DNA from: Sepioteuthis lessoniana
Lineage: Eukaryota > Mollusca > Cephalopoda > Myopsida > Loliginidae
Reading direction: 5' to 3'
DNA length: 64,000 nucleotides
Assembly: GCA_963585895.1 (NCBI GenBank)
Contig: OY757921.1
Span: 52,763,669-52,827,668 of the forward strand
Numbering within the stretch: position 1 is the stretch's first letter; every line of letters begins with the position of its first letter. Both the position numbers and the translations under genes were made by a program. A model generated the notes under the pieces. That model was not told the origin of the DNA and did not search any database. It saw nothing but the letters and a program-made list of their open reading frames with translations. Shown here piece after piece: positions 22,475 through 35,030 of this stretch.

Positions 22475-22756
22475 AGACTGTCATATTGACCTATAACTTC
22501 TCTGAATCACTTTGAAGGACACTGCCCCAGCGTGGCGTCCAGCCACTCACTGGCGCTCTCCTTGGCTGACCGAATCTCTTCTGGCCGCAAGCTGAGACTG
22601 GCTCAGGACTGTATCTCCCAAAGGCATCTGTATACATCATTTCACAATGAACACTATTTCTGATCGACCACGTGACTGCTTTCGCTCATTTACACTGGTG
22701 CGTACTGTGCAGAGAAATCTCTGATTGACAGTTCGGTCAAGAGTCAATATGCAACA
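22475..22756. mobile_element. MITE-like dispersed repeat, copy 2
   Basis: Same family as 12875-13160. Ends CTGTCATATTGACC and GAGTCAATATGCAACA are roughly inverted. Confidence 0.65.
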
Positions 22757-24057
22757 TTTCGTATAATTGAAAACATAGACTCATCTTCAAAAGGAACATT
22801 AGATTTTTGTATTTCAGTAATAACCCTGAGATTATGCCATGATTCTATAATTGCAAACGACTATGATAAGAACTTGTGGCAGGTGGGAAATATTAACAAG
22901 TCATAAGTTAGCAACGTTAACAAAACTTGACTCAACTCAAAAGATACCAAATGACAAAGTGAAAGGTGACAGATATTTGTAAAGTCTAAAACTTTAAAAT
23001 CGTTGCATTAAACATATAATGCCCTTCCAGTGAGACTTAAAATACACTCAGTGCATCCCTTGTGGAGGAGCAATACCTCCTCCCCTAAAGCAAAGTAATG
23101 TCCTTGGTATGATATTAAACTGCTTCAATGGTGAGATTCTATTTCCGACTTGAACTGATAGTTCTTGTGAGAGTCCCATCTATTGGATAAATAGTTTTGT
23201 TTAAGATAATGTTTTCAATGATCTTGAATTACATCTATATGTTGACTCTTAAAATATTTTACAACTAAGTCTGAATCTCTTACCTTATTTTTAAAAAATT
23301 GTATAGATGCATTTTCTAGATTATAACTAGAGACCATAATTTAACAATTATTTTTTCGGCATAAAAACCCTAAGAGTTGACATGCCGAAAAAGTAATCAT
23401 CTAACAAATCAAAATATACGATTTTACTGGTAATTCTTCTGCTAATAGCACCAAATAGGAGGAAAAATTAACTATTACTTTTAGGTGTTCGATAATGTAA
23501 ATTCGTTAATGACATATCACCCTATAGATATATGTCTTAAAATCAATACGAGTTTCTCTTTGACAGGAAAATTACAAGAAAATGGGAATAAGATGTAACT
23601 AGAGATTGATAGAGTTATGTGAGTCCGCAATAATTATAATACATTTATTGTAGCTTGAAGTTTATTGTTTTCTACTTTATGATATTATCAACCAATTTAA
23701 GGAATATGTAATGTGCCGAAGAGAAATCACTTTTTGTAAATAAATTTTAATGGATCAATTATTTAGATAAAAGAAGACAAGTACAATTTTATTTTACGGT
23801 ACATATTTAATCAACCATTTCGTTACGGTCAGGATGCGACAGAAGATTCCTTTTTAAGCGGAGGACATAAGCAGTTAAATGCTGAGACAACCTTTTCCTA
23901 AACTGGATGCCTTACAAAAGCTGTGAAAAAAAATCATGGTTATTTTTAAATATTTCAGTTTATATTTACAAAAGTTAATTATTTAAAAAATATTATTTTA
24001 CTTATTGTAGAAATATGACTTTAGTTACTGGTTTACAGGAAAACTCTTGAATCATCA
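22757..24057. other. Unassigned AT-rich DNA
   Basis: No gene seen. A block near 23085-23140 (TCCCCTAAAGCAAAGTAATG .. AAACTGCTTC) resembles 36830-36880 and may be part of an unrecognised SINE. Confidence 0.45.
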
Positions 24058-24372
24058 TATTGCTCTTATCTTTACGTATGTGCTCTGCGGCATGTATTCA
24101 CCCAAGTCCTCCCCCACGAACACGATTCGACGATAGATCAATTTAAAAGAGGAGTACTGATGTTTTGAATTCAGAATCTTTCTTCGCGTATACTTGTTAC
24201 CAAAGCTAAAAAAAATCAGCCTGCCCAGGATGGATCTCTTTCTCCCAGCTAAGGGAATACCTTGTTCCACACTTATTTTTTTAAGAGAAAAGAAGCCAGT
24301 GTTGTCCATGATTTGAACATGAGTCTCCTATTCCATTCCCTTCAACGATAATTCTTACACTGAGCACATTCA
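24058..24372 (-). mobile_element. tRNA-derived SINE, family 2
   Basis: Minus strand: GTGCTCAGTGTAAGAATTATCG (box A region, shown in part), CATGTTCAAATCATGG (box B region), then AGCTGGGAGAAAGAG and the family's CTGAATTCAAA block. Similar copies are at 40994, 42390, 46397 and 61228. Confidence 0.7.
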
Positions 24373-25062
24373 TAATATTTTCGTGCTAAGAGACAAGAAA
24401 AATCAATCAAATCTGAAGACATTTGTTCGATTTTTTTAGTTGTTCTGTCGCTATTTTTTTTATCATTAAGGTAACTAACATTATAACATATTCTTTATTT
24501 TAAGAAATTTTGACAAGGGAAAGAGTTATACAAAATTAAGGCCTAGTATATTTTAATCGAAATTTGAATAAAAGAATCAGCAGACATAAAAGAAGAACGT
24601 AGGATACATACCGAGTGCTGAGCTTGACCCGAGAATTGAGACTAAGGAAAAAAAGATAAAAACAACTTTTTTATTTGGAACAATATAGTATCGTAAACGG
24701 AAAAAAAATTTGCATTTCAGAGGAGACTTTTTTTAGTATGAGACTTTAAAAACATTGCACACTTGTTGTCTGGAACAATAACAACCAGATTCTTTTGCTA
24801 ATTCAGTTAAGTGCCATTTGATTCTTCCGTTGTGACCTAATGGAAATCAGAAAAAGAACACGGAGAATCTATTTCTCTTCATCAAAAGTTGTAAAAGTTT
24901 TCATTAATTGCATTTTCTTGTCTTTCTCGTCTGTGTTGATGACATGCTTTTAGTCAAAGTCATCTTACTGAGACATCTTCTCTGCCCTCACTACGTCCAA
25001 GCAGGGCTAACTTCCATTAATAAATGATTACTTCAGACTAACTTGCTCTGACTTTTACTCAC

Positions 25063-25094
<32 letters not shown>

Positions 25095-25134
25095 ATGATA
25101 ATAAATAAATATATATTATATATATATTTAATCC
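24373..25134. other. Unassigned DNA with (TA)n
   Basis: No gene seen; (TA)n at 25066-25094. Confidence 0.5.
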
Positions 25135-26690
25135 ATGGAAAATATTGTTCTGCCTCCTAAGGTTTCTTGAAGTTTATAACAACATTCATCCGGCAGTTAA
25201 GAAGACGGAATGAAATTGAAAATTGAAAATGCGACAAAATTCAGACAAAAAGCCGTTAAGATTTCGTTAATGTGTCGCTGTAAGTATGTTTGTGTATATG
25301 GGTGTATGTGTGTGCGTGTGGAGGCATGTTTTTAAGTTAAGTCAGACCAGGAACTTAAAGCGTTGGTTATAGCGAAAATGTGTAACGAATCTGTATACAT
25401 TTGTTTCAGTATATTCATTCGTTGACAGTGGAACAAATTATCATCGCAGCAAGTTGTGGGGAATGAGTGGGAATCTGATTTGTAAACGTGTATGGTGGGC
25501 ATATGGGTATAAGTAAGGTTATATTGTGTCGTAAATATGTGGGTGTAATGTATACGTGGGGAGGGGATTGTATTTTAATAATAATATTAATAATAACTAA
25601 ATGAGATATAGCGTAAGAATTGTATATTATGGATCTCATAGGTAGTATGTATGCAGTAAAATAAAAAATATATAAAATAGAATAATAAAGGGGTGAATAA
25701 TAGTAAGGGGGTTAAATAATAAATATATGCGTAATAAATTGTTGTAATACTAATAATAAATGAATGAAATATTGCGTAAATATTATATATTGTGGATCTT
25801 ATTGGTGGTGTGTGTGTAATGAAATAAAATAAAATGAAAGGGTTTATATAATAGATAATGTATTTGCGTACGAAGATGATTATAATTTAGGGGTAGGTGT
25901 CGTCATTGAAAATTAAAGAAATTGATTATATAACGGGTTTGAAGGTTGGGGTTGTTTTTAATAGCCATATTATTTGTTGATGGTTGGTACATATACTCTC
26001 GTAGAAAAGTTAAGAGTGAATTTGGTAGGTAAGGTGAATGTGGAGCGTTGAGATCTATTTTAATGCTCGTACAAACTCGTATTGTGTGATGGTAGGAAGA
26101 GAAAAATGGTACTTACGGTGCTTTTGGGTTTTTTCTTTTTATTAAATACTTGAACTAGGTGTTAGGTGGGTTGTGTGAGTGGGCTGAAGTGTGAAATAAG
26201 GAGTTTTTTTTCATGCCTACATTTTGAGAGGATTTCAGATTTTTTATTTAGGAGGGTGTTTTGTGATGGATATGTGATGGTGGCTAATTTTTCGTGGGGA
26301 CAAAGAAGGCATTTTTTGGATGTTTTGTTGTAGGCAGGTGCTTGTTTTAGCATCTTCCAGGTGATTGTTGGGGAGATGTTTGTGTCTTTTAGTTGCCATT
26401 TGTACGAGGATAAGGAGGTGTTGGATGCGTAGTTTCTATATTTAAAAAGAAAGATTATGGTTGTGGATTCTTTGTTTTATGGTGCCCTCCATTGCACCGA
26501 TGTAGCGTTTGACAGAGTTATTTGTTTATACTGTGGCTTTATATATGATGTTTGTATATAGGCATTTATTTGGTAAGGGGCATGAGCTTTTAACCCTACA
26601 ATTGCATTGGTTGTAGGGTTGTGCTGTACTGTTGGTGGATGCGATTTATTTGTTGTGTTTTTTTTAGTTATTTGTGTCATGTGGTTTGTA
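25135..26690 (-). mobile_element. Penelope-like element fragment with GIY-YIG endonuclease
   Basis: The minus strand from 26690 to 26162 gives, with frameshifts, CRVKSSCPLPNKCLY, NIIYKATV, KRYIGAMEGTIKQRIHNH, SSYKWQLKDTNISPTITWKM and SKKCLLCPHEKLATITYPSQ, ending LLNKKSEILSKCRHEKKLL. The IIYKAT and RYIG pair, Arg/His/Asn downstream and the CLLC..CRH cysteines are the C-terminal GIY-YIG endonuclease of Penelope-like retroelements. The reverse transcriptase part is absent, so it is 5'-truncated at the TA block near 26700. The remaining 1 kb (26161-25135) has no ORF and contains a two-copy direct repeat (about 25567-25690 and 25737-25850); it is probably 3' untranslated sequence. Confidence 0.65.
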
Positions 26691-28658
26691 CAAAAAATAT
26701 ATATATTAAATATATATATATAATATATGTTTATTTATTATCATTATTATCATAATAGCTCTATCATAGATATTGAGCCCTCTCCATATTATATTGCACT
26801 TGGTTCGACACATAACCACAGAGTGATTTACTGACGACCAACACTCTCATGATATATATATATATATATATATATGGGGATGTAAGCTCTCAAAAATTAC
26901 AAACGCAAATGTTCTTGAGATTTTCAAAACAAATATTTTCAAATAATATTTTACAGAGATATATCATTTCACCCAACAATTCAACGACAAGCATTATTGA
27001 GAAACCCTAGACAAGTTTGGAAATAAAACAGTCACTAACTCTTTAAAGGCATTTAGGAATGTACTTGATAATAAAAAAAAACAATAATACCCACTTCGGA
27101 TCTAGAGCAGGATTGTAAAAAATTCCATGTCTTGATTGCAATAGAAATACGCATGTGAAACTTGCTGAAGAATTTAGGAGAACCAAATAGATCTAAAAAG
27201 GGCAGATGTAATATAATTACATTAAGTTACATTTTTAATTTTTAAAAATTGTTTTTTTGAGGAAACTGAATATACTTGTTTATGATTGTCTTATATCAAA
27301 GTTTGTAACAATATTTTATTCATACATTTTGAAACAGATGCAGCAAGCACTTATTGGAATATTTTCATTTAAATCTATCAGTTAGAGTTGATTTATAATT
27401 TTTTATGCTTATGTAATATTGAAAACGAATGGGACCAGATTTTGAATAAATTTTATGCTTTCACAACCTTTTTTTAATTCTTGATAAATTAAACTAATGC
27501 TCTACTTATACTTCTTGTACTCATGAGTTCTCAAAACTGTGGTAACAAGTGGGTTATACAGCAAATCAATTTCTGCAAGTGCCCTTAGTACTCCAGCTCT
27601 CTCATAGGTAATTTAACCAATGTAAATGCGCTGTAAAGATGGTCTTGAGCTTTTCTGAAATGTTTAGTTCCTACACTTTTTTGCCAGTCTCTTCAGCGCT
27701 TGGTACTACTGTTAGCTTATGTTCTCTGACAAAGACCAGATACGCTATTACCCATGAAAAAATTACTCTTAAAACCTTTCAAAATAAAAAGTCAATTTTA
27801 TTCTAAGCCAAGATTTTCTTCTTTGTATAGAAACGTTATAGAATGAACACACTTGTTATTGTGTCTTATTTATTACCAAACTGCTCTGAAACTGTAAACA
27901 AAAAAAATTGCATTGATACATATGTGCTTACTTACATTGGACAGATGTATCTTTTTTTTACCAGAAAGTGATGTTTAGCAAACTAGCATTTATTTATTTC
28001 TTAGGGAGTAAACTCAAAAATTGTCAAACTATGGCTTTATTGGAAAAACTCGGTAAGTTTAAAAACGAACAACTTGTGTAATTTTGACCATGAATGAAAG
28101 GAAATAGAATTATTGAGTTTACAAAAAAAAAATACTCGATGATGGCCGTTATCATTTTGTAATATTAGTCTAGAAATAATAAAATCCTAGTATCTTTGAT
28201 TTAGAAGATTATTTTTTACAAGACATTTCGGTATGAGCGTACTTATGGGCAATACTGCACTTTCTACAACTATTCTGTGTTCCAGATATTAAAGTTTAGT
28301 CCATTTTATGAAGTGTCCTGTGTATATCACTACGGACCTAGAATTTATCCTTCTGATAAGATTTCTGCCGCTGAAATTAGCTTCTCCGGGGATTTTTTTT
28401 CCCTTTTTAGTTATCATTTACCGATTTTGTCTTTCATTTGGCTCACTTTGATAATATCCGCATACATAACACCTGCCTAATTGTAAGTTACTTTTCAGTT
28501 GAACTTTCATATGATATTTTTGTTCGACACTAAAAATACGGCTTCTCTTTTTCTTCAATTCATCGTCAGCATTTCAAACTTCTTGATTTAGGACTACATT
28601 CCGGTATTTTGGTGGAAAATCGTGGCTATTATCATTCATTTTGTTTTGGAAAAGATTT

Positions 28659-28705
<47 letters not shown>

Positions 28706-30170
28706 AAGTAATTCAGTTTGTCTTATATTTTGAATCAATATGCCCGTTAATTTTTGTAAAATATAGTTAAGTAGGGGAGCTACCCTGAAAAACAAGTCTC
28801 TTTATTTTTCTTCGGCTTGTGATAGTCCTATAGTTAGTTCTGTGGTACGTTAGAGCTCAGGTTGTATTAGGCAGGTTTTCTAAGAAATATTCCTATGATT
28901 ATGAAAACGTTAGTCAAAGATAAGATAAACAATTCAACATTTATTGTGAATAGTAAAAAGTATAATATATCCTCTTAACAGGAGAATATAAGAAAGTCTT
29001 TTCATTTTGGCTGTTTGTTGTTGGCATTATGTTTGTCAGCCCCAAGTCAGGATTCATCTCACCGTTGCTTTTTAAGAAGTAAGGACCATCCAAATATGTG
29101 GCATATACAAGCAAGTGACTCTGCAGAAAATCGTAAACATACTGACTCACAATAAGAGTGCATGCTTGCATATATAGGGATTTTTGCGTGTAAATTGCGG
29201 AGAGAGTGCAGTCTCTGACCCTTCTTATTCATTATAAGATTATTCAAATCTGAAGTTGGAAATAGCGGGAGATGTTATTAACTTGAGGTTTTTTTTATCT
29301 AAATTCGAAGCCACCTGCATTAATAGATATCAGTTGCTTGTCATGTCGTTCCCTTTTAAGACCATCCAACTCTATAATATAATTATATAAGTTATCCACT
29401 GGTGCTAAAACGTTATGGAGCCATGCATATTTTTTAGTTTAGGAAAATGTAATTTTCCTTTTATAAAAATTAAAAACCGACTTATTGACATTGAAAACAT
29501 TCAAAAGTTAATTTAAAAGGTCAGCGAGGGACTAGTTCTAAACGAGCTTTCAAATTGTCAAAACAAAAAGCAAGCAGATTTGGGAGTTTGTCGATGTATT
29601 GATCCATTTTAAATCATGGCATCCCAAGATAACTCCTGTCCATCGGTTGGGGTTAATAGGTCTTATTTTGGGATAGATAAATAAGATTTTTGATTTTTGC
29701 TTTGGTTAATGAGAAAAGATACCCTCCACAAGGAGTGGGTTGGGACCCTTAATAAACCAAGCTGTGGTTAGATTGGATGATTAATTAAAAACGGATACGT
29801 GGAAGGAACACTCTTCCCATAGACGAAGATCAGGGCATTTGATTGACTAACCAGTTAAAAAGTAGTAGAAGAATGCAAAATAATCTGGGATTCGTTATCC
29901 AGCCGGGAATATTTGTTCTTAGGGAAATCCTCTATAGAAATAGATATTTTAGGGTTATATGAGAGAAGATATCGGATGTCTATGCCAAAGACAGGAGAAT
30001 AAGGAAAGAAATCTCCTCAAGAACTAAAGTCTCTTCAGCAAAAGCCTCATTCTCCGAAAAAAAAATGAGCAACATAGAAAGACTGCAAATAAAACAAAAG
30101 GCGATACAATTTCCAATTTTATGTATTGTTTAAATTATCATTATATCATTGTAGTTGATAAAGAATTGTT
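26691..30170. other. Unassigned AT-rich DNA
   Basis: (TA)n at 26697-26722 and 26848-26876; (CA)n(TA)n at 28659-28706. ORFs at 28277-28480 (+) and 28941-29171 (-) have codon-like pieces but no family I recognise. The stretch 29640-30100 looks like a decayed unidentified element. Confidence 0.45.
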
Positions 30171-30180
30171 ACTTGTTAAC
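30171..30180. repeat. Target-site duplication of RTE LINE, left copy
   Basis: ACTTGTTAAC, matching ACTTGATAAC at 32347-32356 in 9 of 10 bases, directly at the two ends of the LINE. Confidence 0.6.
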
Positions 30181-32346
30181 GATCACCGAATAGTCACGGA
30201 AAAATACGACTAAGCCTACGAAAAAACGCTACACGATTAGCGACCACCAAACTCTATGACTGGGCCCTTCTCAACGACAGGGATATAAGAGATAAATATG
30301 TAGTAGAATTGAGAAACACATTCGAGACACTACAAGAGAAGACGGAAAAAAGTTACCCCAATTGACGAATGTAAGAATTTCGTCAACGCGCACAACGAGG
30401 CGTCAGCGAAGTGTATTCCAACAAAACCAAGAACTAAATATAGAGTCCCAGGGGAAACGGTAGCGGTGAGAGAAAAACGTGCACTCGTGAAAACAGCCTC
30501 CAAAAGCTATCGAAAGAACCCAAAAAACACAAATGCTCGAAAACTAAAAACGGCTCAATATCAATTAGCAGGCATATATATAAAGGAACAGACAGAATAC
30601 ATACAAAATCAGATAGATAAGATTAGAGACTCAGTGGAAGATAGGTAATCTAGAGTAGCCTGGACAACAATAAACGAAGTGAGTAGAAGGAAGAGCACAG
30701 CCAAAGTAAAACTGAAAGCTGCAAACCAACTGGAAAGAATAAAACTGTGGATACAGCATTTCGAAAACCTACTAGGAAACCCACCGAAAGTAACGCATGA
30801 ACCAATCACCAGAATAATTAGTAAGTAATTGGACATTAACCTAGGACTGTTCACTCAAGGAGAACTCGACTCAGTTCTTAGGAAAATTAAAAATAGGAAA
30901 GCTGCTGGGCTGGACGAGATTCCTCCAGAAGTATGGAAGACCAGACAATTCGACAACAAACTGCTCCGACACGGCAACGCAGTCTATAATCAAAATCCCA
31001 TTGACAGATCGATGAATGGATGCATCCTCCACTTCCCTAAAAAGGGTGACTTCGGATTAGCCAAGAACTACCGAGGCATAACACTTACATCCTTAGCAGC
31101 TAAAATTTACATTGCCCTACTAGGAAATCGCATAGAACCCAAAATCGACATCATCCTTAGGAAAAACCAAAATGGCTTCCGAAGAAATAGATCCACGACC
31201 TCACAATTATTGACCATCCCTAGAATCCTTGAAGGCGTACGTGAAAAAAACGTACAAGCGACATTGCTATTTGTCGACTTTACCAAGGCCTTCGATTCCA
31301 TTCACAGAGGAAATATGGAACAAATCCTACTAGCATACGGCCTACCTTAAGAAACCGTAGGAACAATAACGATTCTCTATAGAAACACCAAAGTGAAAGT
31401 ACGTTCACCAGATGGAGACACAGAATACTTCGACATTGTTGCAGGAGTACTACAAGGGGACACGCTAACTCCATACCTCTTTATCATCTGTCTAGATTAC
31501 GTGTCTAGAATATCGATTGATAAAATCAGAGAAAACGGCATCGAGCTGACAAAAAAAAAAAGAAGCAGAAGGTATCCCGCAAAAACAATTACCGACGCCG
31601 ACTACGCCGATGACATAACGATACTGGCAAATACACCCAAACAAGCCGAAACACTACTGCATAGTTTGGAAGGAGCCGCCACAGGCATTGGCTTCCATGT
31701 CAATGCACACAAAACGGAATATATGTGCTATAATCAAACAGGTGACATCCCCACACTAAACGGAACCTCTCTGAAACTAGTAGACAAATTCACCTACCTA
31801 GGAGGCAGCGTCTCATCAACGGAAAAAGACGTCGACACGCAGCTAGCGAAGGCATGGACAGCTAACGATAGACTTTTGATCATATGGAAATCAGACCTGA
31901 CCGATAAAATGAAACGCAGTTTCTTCCAGGCAGCGGTCGTGTCGATACTGCAATATGGATGCACCACTTGGACGCTAACTAAACGGCTGGAGAAGAAGCT
32001 AGACGGCAATTACACAAGAATGCTGCGAGCAATATTGAACAAGTCCTGACGGCAACACCCCACAAGACACTCACTATATGGCCACCTGCCTCCCATCACG
32101 AAAACTATCCAAGTTAGACGAGCCAGACATGCAGGACACTGCTGGAGAAGCAGGGACGAGCTTATAAGTGATGTACTCCTATGGACCCCCACATATGGCC
32201 TGGCCGACCAGCTCAAACATACATTCAGCAGCTATGTGAGGATACTGGATATAGCCCTGAAGACTTGCCAGAGGCGATGAATGATAGGGAGAATGGCGAG
32301 AGAGGGTCAGGGATATTCGTGCTAGCGGCACGACATGATGATGATG
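30181..32346 (+). mobile_element. RTE LINE, 5'-truncated, well preserved
   Basis: Starts in the last part of the endonuclease (DHRIVTEKIRLSLRK) and continues through the linker (RDIRDKYVVELRNTFETLQ), fingers (KAAGLDEIPPEVW, NYRGITLTSLAAKIY), motif A LLFVDFTKAFDSIHRG (31264-31310), VLQGDTLTPYLF, motif C DYADDITIL (31600-31626), FTYLGGSVSSTE and SILQYGCTTWTL. It ends with the short ATGATGATG tail typical of the clade. A TAA at 31348 and several 5' frameshifts break the frame. The endonuclease core is lost, so it was dead on arrival, though the long frame 31393-32049 is still open. It is the youngest-looking LINE in the window. Confidence 0.9.
30829..32049 (+). pseudogene. RTE reverse transcriptase ORF (two open segments)
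   Basis: Two segments in the same frame, 30829-31350 and 31393-32049, are separated by a TAA that replaces a sense codon right after LLAYGLP. The first carries fingers and motif A (VDFTKAFDSIH), the second the YADD catalytic motif, the thumb and the start of the C-terminal tail. A further shift near 32050 puts the last 95 residues into other frames (ISDVLLWTPTYGLADQ, then DIRASGTT-like). It is a fragment of a retrotransposon enzyme, not a host gene. Confidence 0.85.
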
Positions 32347-32356
32347 ACTTGATAAC

Positions 32357-32707
32357 GGAGAGTTTTTCTCGTCTTTAAGTTGCCAATACAAAAGCAAGTT
32401 GTTCCAACAAACCACGCCGACATTCGGAAGAAGTTCCTGATAGTGTGTGTCATCTCCCATCAGTGAATCTTTCAAACATAATGTGGGCACAGAGGTAGTC
32501 GGTAAACCAACTACCTGGAAATATATGTGGTCGTCACGGAACTAAGTAAATCCCGTAACTAGCTTAGGATCACAATTACATGGAAAAGAAAATGGAATTG
32601 GTTTAAGGATTTGTTTATATCTCTAAATCGTAGTTTAGAGAAAGAGTGCAAAAGACGAGATTAAGATGGAGTGATCGATAAACAGGTACATTGATTATGA
32701 TAGCATT

Positions 32708-32752
<45 letters not shown>

Positions 32753-34413
32753 TTATGTATGTGTATGTATTTGTGTGTATGTATGTACGTACACGTTAGT
32801 GTGTGTTTGTATTTAAAATATTTTGCTATATGCCACAGTTCAATGCAAGGAAGTAAACATATGTAGGAGTATCAAAAGCTATAGCAATTTAAAATAAGCT
32901 TTTTGTTGAAAAAGGAATTTAACAATTGTTGCAAATCTTTTATATTTGTATGATTTTTTTCGATGAATAAATATCATTCAACGTTAATATCCTCAGACTA
33001 TTGTCTAAAACTGCCTAGCCAATTGGCAGTAACTGAGCTCAGCAGAAAGCTTCAGAGTTTTCTGATCTTTCTTTGAAAAGTCTATATGTGACAGCTAAAA
33101 TTTTAAAATTTAACTTTGTATTCCTACTTATTAGTTAATTTCACTCGAAAATAAACTTAAAACCAAAACATAAAGAAAAGGGATCATTATGAGTTTATAT
33201 TTAAATCTTTTATTGGTTATTTTGTGTTAAATTGCCACAGCTTTGATTAGAATATAACATTAAAATAACAAAGTTTATATCAAAGTTTATAGATTACAGA
33301 TTATGCTGTTTTCAGTTTTTAGTTAAAATTTCGCGTGATTTTATCAATGATTTCTTCGAGGAAGGAATAAATCAAAATCTTCCAACAATCTGTCTTTCGG
33401 CCAGATATCTTAATGCTTACTAAACTAACCCTTACTAAACTTAGTGTAATATTGAATGTGGAAATACGTAGAAAAAGAATTGCTCGCCTAAAATACAATA
33501 TAGGGATTATAAGCTTCTATCTTGGATCGAATGAAGTTTCCAAACGCCTGTAAAGAATACATCTCAGTCCTGTGACAGGTGATATAATAGTTATTGAGCA
33601 AACTGAACTGAGACTATTAAAAGCTGTTATGCAAAGAATCTTGTATGAATCAAACTCGTCGCAAACTTGTGATTTTGTGAAGCTATATCTCCATTTAAGT
33701 TTTCAAAAGAAATAATTATACTGCATTCTACCTATTATGAATAAAAATGGGGAAAGTAGAAAAACCTTGAAAGTGGCTACTTTTAATAATGACCCCAACA
33801 AAGAATTTTTTTTACCATCAATTAGTTCTATGCTTGAAAATTAACCTTTGGCCGAAATACATTTCTAAAATTAGAAAAATAGTCTCGTAACTGATTCATT
33901 TCATTCAAAATTTCTGAGAAAAGTACGGAATGATGAAAAAAAGTGCTAAATTTGAATTTCTGTCTTTAGCTGGGTTGAGACTGTATAGATTGTAAATAAT
34001 ATGTAACTACCTCAATCATATAGCTATTAATAAGATAAAATTTAGTAAACTGAAATGAATCTGGTAAAATCTATGATTTTGAGTACTTAGTAATATTTTA
34101 CAGGAGTAGCAGGATCGATATTACTCTACGACGAATTGCTTAATGTGTTAATAAGCATAGTTCAATTGAGTATAAAACATTATTATGAAGGCAAAATTAG
34201 TACCGTACATATCACACGAGTGAACTAATTTAAGATCTAATTAAATTGCTTAATACGGATTAACTAACTTTTAAGAACATATTAGGTTCGAACTTTGACA
34301 GGCATCCTCATAAAAAATTTCTAAAAAGTCTTCAGTAAAGTTCAGTACGTTATGACTACATATCGTAGTTCGAAATCAGAAAATTTCGAACCAACCAATT
34401 TATTTAACCCGAG
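32357..34413. other. Unassigned AT-rich DNA
   Basis: (TA)n(TG)n at 32707-32770. No gene or element recognised. Confidence 0.5.
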
Positions 34414-34575
34414 CAGGTAGGTTGTTCTCATTTCCTTGTCAGATAGTTCGATAAACAGTAACGAAATCTTTTATTCAATCAGCCTTTAATGTCCTCGGAG
34501 ATATTGGCCTCGTCAGGATTAAGAAAAATGGAATAACCTTTAAGCATAGACTGCAGAATGAGAACAATCTACCTG
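34414..34575. repeat. Short inverted repeat pair (possible small MITE)
   Basis: CAGGTAGGTTGTTCTCATTT at 34414-34433 and its inverted partner GAATGAGAACAATCTACCTG at 34556-34575 match at 18 of 20 positions across a 122-base spacer. No TSD recognised. Confidence 0.4.
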
Positions 34576-34941
34576 AAGATAATAAAGAGTTCAGTTCGAA
34601 GTTAAATGAAGGCTACTAAATATGAAAGGCACCTAAAAAAGACCAGTGGTTACAATGGCTGCAACGTTCTGATTATAATAGAAATAAAGTTGAGAAGACT
34701 CTTCAAAGTAAATTACTGTATAATATCTGCTTAATATTCAGTAAGAAATTATTAATTTATGAAGATTCTTTAATTTTCTAAGTGGATCTTTTTTCAAGGA
34801 ACTTCTTTTAAATTTCAATAGGATTAAACTCAGATAATTAAAGAAAATAAACAATGCTTTACGTAAGATAGATATCTTTTACAAATGAATAAAAACGTTT
34901 ATCGTGTTTTCTTATTTTACGTACAGAAAAAATATTCTTAC

Positions 34942-34978
34942 CGTAAAACCACCAGAAGGCAAGCCATTTTTTGTCCAT
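34942..34978 (-). CDS. Candidate first coding exon (signal-peptide start)
   Basis: Minus strand: an ATG with A at -3 and G at +4, preceded in frame by TAG, opens MDKKWLAFWWFY and runs into a strong donor (TTTTACG then GTAAGAAT). The exon ends in phase 1. Charged residues followed by a hydrophobic run look like the beginning of a signal peptide. The phase matches the first WSC exon (12236-12360), whose first codon would then be GAC. Joined directly, the signal peptide would be too short, so at least one phase 1-1 exon is probably missing in between. The implied intron is about 22 kb and full of retroelements. Chance occurrence cannot be excluded. Confidence 0.28.
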
Positions 34979-35021
34979 CTTGCCTGCAAAATGGAGCTAC
35001 AATTCTTGTTTCTGACCAGAG

Positions 35022-35030
35022 TTTATATAT
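35022..35030 (-). promoter_or_regulatory. Possible TATA box for the candidate first exon
   Basis: TATATAAA on the minus strand about 45 bases before the ATG at 34978. A start point 25-30 bases downstream would leave a very short 5' leader. Confidence 0.22.

Noticed and set aside
28277..28480. 67-aa plus-strand ORF with codon-like content
   Set aside because: No family, no convincing splice sites at both ends, no promoter; could not be supported.
29098..29155. Possible small exon (acceptor TTCTGCAG, donor GTGAGA) on the minus strand
   Set aside because: 58 bases would enter in phase 1 and leave in phase 2, which does not fit the WSC exons, and no domain is recognisable.
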